In this document: one piece after another, positions 58,956 to 64,000 of the stretch | Numbering within the stretch: the stretch's first letter is position 1 | How the letters are laid out: the number at the start of each line of letters is the position of its first letter | Position numbers and translations under genes: made by a program | Assembly (NCBI GenBank): GCA_942491385.1 | Contig: CALOAF010000005.1 | Location: 620,001-684,000, forward strand | Direction of reading: 5' to 3' | Length of the DNA: 64,000 bases | From: UBA6170 sp942491385 | Lineage (GTDB): Bacteria > Chloroflexota > Anaerolineae > Anaerolineales > Anaerolineaceae | The notes under the pieces: generated by a model | What the model saw: only the letters and a program-made list of their open reading frames with translations | Told to the model about the DNA's origin: nothing | The model's database searches: none

Positions 58956-59606
58956 ATGGAAATTAACTGGTATGGACACTCCTGTTTTAAGCTCAGCGAA
59001 CGCAACCTGGCTACTGTTATCACCGACCCATACGATACGCTGGCAACCGGACACGCAGCTTTGAGCATTTCAGGGGAGATTGTCACCATCAGTCATAACA
59101 AACCTGGCCACAATCACGTGGTGGCAATCAAAGGCGATCCTTTTGTTATTTCCGGTACTGGAGAGTACGAAATTGGTGGCGTTTTTATTACTGGTATCCA
59201 GACCAATTCTCATTCCGCTCCCATCGAAATGGATGAGCGCAATACCATGTATATCTATGATTTTGATGGGATTAAAGTTGCTCACCTGGGTGGGATTAAT
59301 CGCGTGCCGAATCAAAGTGAAGTGGAAGATCTGGGCAATGTACATATCATGCTGGTACCCATCGGCGGCAATAGTGCCCTGAATGCGGTGCAGGCGGCAG
59401 AAATTGTAAACCTCATCGAGCCCAGCATTGTGATTCCCATGCATTACATGACCGAATCATCAATCATAAAACTTGATCCACTTAATAAATTTCTGAAAGA
59501 AATGGGCTTATCCAATGTTGAGCCCCTGAACTCATTCAAAGTTACCAGTCTACGCAATTTACCTGAGGAAACACAGGTAGTGGTTCTGGATGCCCTGAAC
59601 AAATAA
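58956..59606 (+). CDS. MBL-fold (COG2220-like) protein with altered metal motif
   Basis: A 216-residue protein of the metallo-beta-lactamase fold. MEINWYGHSCFKL and VITDPYD match UPF0173/COG2220 hydrolases. The HxHxDH metal motif is replaced by SHNKPGHN (His47 and His52 kept; Lys49 and Gly51 in place of His and Asp). Later His residues are present in VIPMHYM. It may bind one metal or have lost hydrolase activity. It heads a plus-strand group with a small protein, mutY and pcm. Confidence 0.8.
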   Translation: MEINWYGHSCFKLSERNLATVITDPYDTLATGHAALSISGEIVTISHNKPGHNHVVAIKGDPFVISGTGEYEIGGVFITGIQTNSHSAPIEMDERNTMYIYDFDGIKVAHLGGINRVPNQSEVEDLGNVHIMLVPIGGNSALNAVQAAEIVNLIEPSIVIPMHYMTESSIIKLDPLNKFLKEMGLSNVEPLNSFKVTSLRNLPEETQVVVLDALNK

Positions 59607-59618
59607 GAGGTGATGAAC

Positions 59619-59921
59619 GTGCCTGTAAAACTGATTATGACCTGGGATATCTTACCTGAACACGAACAGGAATATTTTGAATTCGTCGTGCGTGAATTCA
59701 TTCCTGGTGTGCAGCGCCTGGGGCTTGACTTGCAGGACGCCTGGGCAACCGTTTATGGTACACACCCACAAATTTTGGTCGGTGCCACCTTTCCTCCCTC
59801 AGTCAACCCCAACACAATTATGAATTCTTCTGAATGGATCAGTTTGCATAACCAACTCCAGGACTATATTGAAAACTACACACAAAAACTTGTGAATCCC
59901 CAGGGTGGATTTCAGTTCTAA
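59619..59921 (+). CDS. Small conserved-looking protein of unknown function
   Basis: A 100-residue protein: PVKLIMTWDILPEHEQEYFEF, cut here at PVKLIMTWDILPEHEQEY, then VVREFIPGVQRLGLDLQDAW and TVYGTHPQILVGATFPP. It looks like a ferredoxin-like alpha-beta dimeric barrel. The GTG at 59619 is preferred since AGAGG lies eight bases upstream; the ATG at 59613 is also possible. It starts 12 bases after the MBL gene and lies 15 bases before mutY. The function is unknown. Confidence 0.65.
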   Translation: MPVKLIMTWDILPEHEQEYFEFVVREFIPGVQRLGLDLQDAWATVYGTHPQILVGATFPPSVNPNTIMNSSEWISLHNQLQDYIENYTQKLVNPQGGFQF

Positions 59922-59936
59922 GTTTTCATCGACCCT

Positions 59937-61004
59937 ATGATCAGTCGCCCACTCCTGGAATGGTATGCCATTCACGCCCGCCAATTACCCTGGCGTGATC
60001 ATCCCGATCCATATGCCATCTGGATTTCTGAAATCATGCTACAACAAACACGGGTGGAAACAGTATTCGATTATTTCAACCGTTGGATGCAGGCTTTCCC
60101 AGACATTGAAACGCTCGCCAATGCTGCCGAACAGGCGGTGCTCAAACAATGGGAAGGACTAGGATATTATTCCCGTGCCAGAAATATTCATAAGACAGCC
60201 CGTATTTTACTGCATGATTATGATGGTAAATTGCCTGCTGATCCACACCAGTTGCAAAAACTACCCGGCATCGGTCGCTATACCGCCGCCGCTATCACGT
60301 CCATCGCCTTTGGAATGGATCAGGCAGCCCTGGATGGCAATATTCGCAGGGTTCTCTCGCGCGTATTTGATATTGACTTGCCCATCCGGACGCCTGCATC
60401 TGAAAAGTTATTCTGGAAATTGGCTGAACAAAACCTGCCAGCCGGCCAGGCTGGTGATTATAACCAGGCTTTGATGGATTTAGGTGCCAGCATATGCCTT
60501 CCTTCCAGACCAAAATGCCTGCTCTGCCCTGTGCAGAAATTTTGTCTGGCTTTCGAACGTGGCGTTCAGGAACAGCGCCCCGTCATACCGGAGAAGAAAC
60601 CCATCCCGCATTATGTGGTGACCGCAGCCATTCTGCAGCGCGACCAGCAATTCCTGTTAGCCCAACGCCCAGCCAACGGTCTACTCGGTGGCTTATGGGA
60701 ATTTCCAGGTGGAAAACAGGAAGCAGGCGAAACCCTGACAGGCGCACTTGAACGCGAAATTATGGAAGAATTGGGATCAACAATCTCTGTGGAAAAACAT
60801 TTCGGTGAATACCAGCATGCTTATACTCATTTTCGGGTTACCCTGCATGCTTTTCTGTGTTCATTAATTGAAGGTGAACCGCAACCCATTGAAGCATCAC
60901 AACTCGCCTGGGTCTCCCTCGAGCAACTCCCTGAATACCCAATGGGAAAAATTGACCGAATGATCGCAGATCAATTGAAAAAAAATTATTCAAAATCATT
61001 ATAA
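59937..61004 (+). CDS. mutY: A/G-specific adenine DNA glycosylase MutY
   Basis: A 355-residue repair enzyme that removes adenine opposite 8-oxoguanine. The catalytic Glu is in SEIMLQQTRVETV, the HhH motif is LQKLPGIGRYTAAAI, and the catalytic Asp is in ALDGNIRRVLSRV. The iron-sulfur loop is CLPSRPKCLLCPVQKFC (C-x6-C-x2-C-x5-C). The C-terminal NUDIX-like domain (LLGGLWEFPGGKQEAGE) reads 8-oxoG. All key residues are present. pcm follows after 7 bases. Confidence 0.96.
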   Translation: MISRPLLEWYAIHARQLPWRDHPDPYAIWISEIMLQQTRVETVFDYFNRWMQAFPDIETLANAAEQAVLKQWEGLGYYSRARNIHKTARILLHDYDGKLPADPHQLQKLPGIGRYTAAAITSIAFGMDQAALDGNIRRVLSRVFDIDLPIRTPASEKLFWKLAEQNLPAGQAGDYNQALMDLGASICLPSRPKCLLCPVQKFCLAFERGVQEQRPVIPEKKPIPHYVVTAAILQRDQQFLLAQRPANGLLGGLWEFPGGKQEAGETLTGALEREIMEELGSTISVEKHFGEYQHAYTHFRVTLHAFLCSLIEGEPQPIEASQLAWVSLEQLPEYPMGKIDRMIADQLKKNYSKSL

Positions 61005-61011
61005 TTAAACC

Positions 61012-61668
61012 ATGAGAGATTTTTCTTTGGATCGCTCAAAAATGGTGCGCGATCAAATTGAACGGCGTGGAATAAAACATAAGGGGGTGTTGGCTGCCAT
61101 GCTTAAAATTCCCCGGCATCAGTTTGTGCCCATGGAATATCAGAGTGAAGCCTATGCGGATCACCCCCTGCCGATTGGTTTTGGGCAGACAATTTCTCAA
61201 CCTTACATTGTTGCCTTGATGACAGAACTCCTACATCCCAACCCACAGGATTGTGTGCTGGAGATCGGCACAGGCTCGGGGTATCAGGCAGCAATTCTCA
61301 GTCAGTTAGTGGCTCAAGTGCATACAATCGATCGGCATGCAGAATTGGTCAAACAGGCGCAATCCGTCACTGAGAAACTTGGATTAACCAATATCCAATT
61401 CCATAATGGTGATGGAAGTCTTGGGTTACCAGAGCACGCCCCTTACGATGCCATTCTGATCACTGCGGCTGCCCCACGCATTCCTCAGCCCGTGTTATCC
61501 CAGTTAAAAGTGGGCGGGAGACTTATTCTGCCGGTAGGTGCCCGATCTCACCAGACACTGGAAAGATGGGTTAGAACATCCGAGGACTCATTCGAACACA
61601 ACCTGGACATCCCGGTTAGTTTTGTACCTCTCTTAGGCGAATTCGGTTGGTCTGAATCTGATTGGTAA
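61012..61668 (+). CDS. pcm: Protein-L-isoaspartate O-methyltransferase
   Basis: A 218-residue SAM-dependent enzyme that starts repair of isoaspartyl residues. ADHPLPIGFGQTISQPYIVALM is the substrate-binding motif (read as HPLPIGFGQTISQP), and VLEIGTGSGYQAAILSQLV is SAM motif I; DAILITAAAPRIPQPVLSQL follows, then GGRLILPVG. Its stop lies 3 bases from that of dnaE on the other strand, with no terminator visible. Confidence 0.96.
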   Translation: MRDFSLDRSKMVRDQIERRGIKHKGVLAAMLKIPRHQFVPMEYQSEAYADHPLPIGFGQTISQPYIVALMTELLHPNPQDCVLEIGTGSGYQAAILSQLVAQVHTIDRHAELVKQAQSVTEKLGLTNIQFHNGDGSLGLPEHAPYDAILITAAAPRIPQPVLSQLKVGGRLILPVGARSHQTLERWVRTSEDSFEHNLDIPVSFVPLLGEFGWSESDW

Positions 61669-61671
61669 TAA

Positions 61672-64000
61672 TCAGTGAACTTTCAGCACATTGACCTGCA
61701 CGTTTTCTTCCCCCACCATGTCTTTCAAGCGACGCATTAATTCAGGGCAATAACCGGTTGTATCATTCGGGAACTCCAAATCCACTCGTATCCCTTTTTC
61801 AAAAATCATCAAGCCGAATTTATCCTTGCCTGGATAGGAACGCAACACATTCACAACACGCTTCATCTGCATACGACCACGATCAGATTCGTGCAAGTTG
61901 GCCCGCAAAATGACGGTCATCATCCTGAATTCATCTTTTTTTGGATCCCGTAATTCGAAAACTTTATCAATAGCTGGAATAACAACTGGTATTTTTTTGG
62001 AAGGTACAGATATCTCCACTGCATGATCCTGACCTGGGTTTTTTGTTTTCGGCTGAAACAAACGATCTTGCAAATCCTTCAAACCAGGTTCCTCTTCCAC
62101 TTCAGATTTTACATCCGGCGAAATTTGAACGTTCATTTTGGGCACTTGATCATGAATATCCTGCTCGGTTGTTTCATCCGGAGGTTCCTGCATCACGTCA
62201 TCCGGTTGGGAAGCTTCCACTACTTCTTCTAGCATCTCAACCTCAGCAGGTTTATTCTTTGTTACAACAGGCCCGTTGAGGTTCTCAAAATTTGCAAAGA
62301 AGGTCGCATCAAAAAAGGGATCCATGGAATCATCCAGTTCATCCAGTTCATCCAGTTCATCCACTTCAACAACTTCATTGAACTCAATCACATTCCCCCG
62401 TAGTACCTCCTGCTTTTCTTCCTCTTCCAGGTCATCACCACCGAATTCAATTTCATATCGAGCACTCAAATCGACGACTGGCATTTCCTCATGGGTGTCA
62501 GCATTTTGTCCCTGCTCCAATACAGAGGATAATTCGTCATTGGACACCGACCGAATCATATCAGCCAAAATTTTTGGGTCTCCATTAGCGCTATCTACTT
62601 TCCCCTCAACAATCAGGATCCTATCCACTTCTATTAAATCCCGGCTAGCCTTCCAAACACTGGGAAAGACAACAATATCCATCGACCCGTATAAATCATC
62701 CAGTGTGACAAAACCCATATCATTGCCTGTTTTGGTCAGATGCTTGCGAAACCGTGATACTATCCCTGCCACACTGACCTTGCCTTTGTTTTTCACGCCA
62801 GCTAATTGAGTGGAATGGTGAGTAGACCTTTTTTGTAGAAAATCCCGGTAAGGGGTTAACGGATGGGCAGAAACATACATACCAATCAGTTCTTTTTCCC
62901 ATTCCAGTAATTCTCTTGGGTTCATTTCCAACCCGTCTGGCAAGACAACCTCTTCCGACACATTCTCCACCAGCCCAAAAATACTTAATTGTCCACACTC
63001 CGCCGCTCTGAAATGACTGCTCGATACTGCCACCAGGCGGTCTAATGCTTCCAGAATGGCTCTACGTTTGCCCAAACGATCTAAAGCCCCCACACGCACC
63101 ATGCTCTCCAGAGCTCGTTTGCCGACAGCCCGTAAATCAACCATCTGAACAAAATCATTAATCGTACGAATTTCACCCTTCGCCCTGGCATCCATGATGA
63201 CCTCGACTGGTCCCTGGCCAACATTCTTAACAGCCCCTAATCCAAAACGGATCACCGAGCTGCCATCTGCCAAATCTTCAATCGAGAAATCCCATTCACT
63301 ACCGTGCAAATCCGGTGGCAATACTTCAATGCCCAGATCACGACAATCCTGTACATAATAGGCTACTTTCTCGGTTTCGTTTTTGGTGGCAGATAACAAT
63401 GCCGTCATATATTCAATCGTATAATGCTTTTTTAAATAGGCAGTTTTAACCGCAATGACACCATAATCCGCCGCGTGACTTTTGTTAAAACCATAGTTGG
63501 CAAACTCTTCCCAATCCTTAAAAATAAGTCCGGCAGTCTCGTCATCCATTATTCCCCGCGAGACCGCGCCTTTTATAAATTTTTCACGGTGATATGGAAT
63601 TTCTTTTACTTTTTTCTTTGATATTGCTGAACGAAGCGCATCTGCTTCCGAGGCTTTGTATCCAGCAATCTCCATGGCGGCAAACATGATCTGTTCCTGG
63701 TAAATGGCAATTCCAAAGGTTTCATTAAAGATAGATTGCAGGGCATCATGCCGGTACTTGACCGGTTCTTCGCCATGCATACGTTTAATGTAATCCGGGA
63801 TGAACTGCAAAGGTCCAGGACGGTACAACGCTACCATAGCAATAATGTGCGCCAGATTCTTGGGTTGCATCTGAACCAAATAACGAGTCATACCCGTGCC
63901 TTCCAATTGGAAGACACCAGCTGTGTGCCCAGTGCCTAAAAATTCAAAAGTTTCGGGATCATCAATCGGAATATTCTCCAGGTTCAGTTCGATCCCATGT
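61672..64000 (-). CDS. dnaE: DNA polymerase III alpha subunit, C-terminal part (truncated by window edge)
   Basis: The frame stays open to the window edge, so the start lies outside; about 776 residues are visible. They cover the end of the palm, the thumb/fingers (LYRPGPLQFIPDYIKRMHG, FGIAIYQEQIM, YGFNKSHAADYGVIA), the HhH region, and the OB fold (VSVAGIVSRFRKHL). Then comes a long acidic, low-complexity stretch of about 150 residues (with a VDELDELDELDD repeat), then a C-terminal domain. Catalytic Asp residues lie upstream and cannot be checked. The acidic stretch is unusual and probably a flexible linker. Confidence 0.94.
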   Translation of the reverse strand, partial: HGIELNLENIPIDDPETFEFLGTGHTAGVFQLEGTGMTRYLVQMQPKNLAHIIAMVALYRPGPLQFIPDYIKRMHGEEPVKYRHDALQSIFNETFGIAIYQEQIMFAAMEIAGYKASEADALRSAISKKKVKEIPYHREKFIKGAVSRGIMDDETAGLIFKDWEEFANYGFNKSHAADYGVIAVKTAYLKKHYTIEYMTALLSATKNETEKVAYYVQDCRDLGIEVLPPDLHGSEWDFSIEDLADGSSVIRFGLGAVKNVGQGPVEVIMDARAKGEIRTINDFVQMVDLRAVGKRALESMVRVGALDRLGKRRAILEALDRLVAVSSSHFRAAECGQLSIFGLVENVSEEVVLPDGLEMNPRELLEWEKELIGMYVSAHPLTPYRDFLQKRSTHHSTQLAGVKNKGKVSVAGIVSRFRKHLTKTGNDMGFVTLDDLYGSMDIVVFPSVWKASRDLIEVDRILIVEGKVDSANGDPKILADMIRSVSNDELSSVLEQGQNADTHEEMPVVDLSARYEIEFGGDDLEEEEKQEVLRGNVIEFNEVVEVDELDELDELDDSMDPFFDATFFANFENLNGPVVTKNKPAEVEMLEEVVEASQPDDVMQEPPDETTEQDIHDQVPKMNVQISPDVKSEVEEEPGLKDLQDRLFQPKTKNPGQDHAVEISVPSKKIPVVIPAIDKVFELRDPKKDEFRMMTVILRANLHESDRGRMQMKRVVNVLRSYPGKDKFGLMIFEKGIRVDLEFPNDTTGYCPELMRRLKDMVGEENVQVNVLKVH
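62331..62366 (-). repeat. 9-bp tandem repeat in the acidic linker of dnaE
   Basis: Four units of CATCCAGTT (last one CATCCACTT) encode repeated ELD triplets in the acidic part of the polymerase. Unit number may vary by slippage. Confidence 0.85.

Noticed and set aside
62276..62809. Ser-rich plus-strand frame over dnaE
   Set aside because: Poly-Ser is the antisense of the acidic Glu/Asp repeats of the polymerase linker.

Overview
The window looks like chromosomal DNA of a moderate-GC, probably anaerobic Chloroflexota bacterium of the Anaerolineae type. This is inferred from gene style and content; there is no 16S here. Supporting signs are many family 5 peptide-binding lipoproteins with Pro/Glu/Thr linkers, a NurA-HerA operon, a DUF3048 lipoprotein, a Crp/ferredoxin cluster and the ribosomal cluster tRNA-tuf-rpmG-tRNA-secE-nusG-rplKAJL. 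No phage, insertion sequence or CRISPR array was seen.

Layout: 1-13 kb holds an orphan peptide-binding lipoprotein, a response regulator, a complete Opp-type importer (binding protein, two permeases, two ATPases, then a small frameshifted membrane-protein gene) and a second orphan binding protein. 13-24 kb holds maf-pbp-rsgA, a YciI protein, a heterodimeric ABC exporter, an aldehyde dehydrogenase and a DUF3048 lipoprotein. 24-33 kb holds nurA-(unknown)-herA, lipoproteins, xseA-xseB-DUF212 and a HIT protein. 33-40 kb holds a second full Opp operon. 40-49 kb holds an FmdB/CsoR-like/OsmC operon, a CYTH protein, a large membrane glycosyltransferase and gatCAB. 49-53 kb holds Crp/Fnr, ferredoxin, PRC-barrel, CopD-like and site-2 protease genes, then lexA. 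53-58.6 kb is the ribosomal/tRNA/tuf cluster on the minus strand. 59-64 kb holds an MBL-fold protein, mutY, pcm and the 3' part of dnaE.

The most unusual observation is that the two operon-encoded family 5 binding proteins (8105-10723 and 38100-39806) appear to be circularly permuted: the half that is normally C-terminal comes first, straight after the lipoprotein signal and an acidic repeat linker, and the normally N-terminal half follows. The break points differ between the two. The two orphan binding proteins in the same window keep the usual order and act as internal controls. Both Opp operons also carry OppC permeases with extra domains between the first membrane helix and the permease core, one of them resembling part of a periplasmic binding domain, and both have a hairpin between the binding-protein gene and oppB.

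Other points worth attention: a CsoR-family regulator with Tyr in place of the copper-ligand His, with a matching operator-like palindrome at its operon promoter; a dicluster ferredoxin with one Cys replaced by Ser; a LexA with an Ala-Ser cleavage site and a candidate SOS box; and xseA and maf promoters placed so that the transcripts are probably leaderless. All functional calls rest on reading the sequence and recalled family features; no searches were run.
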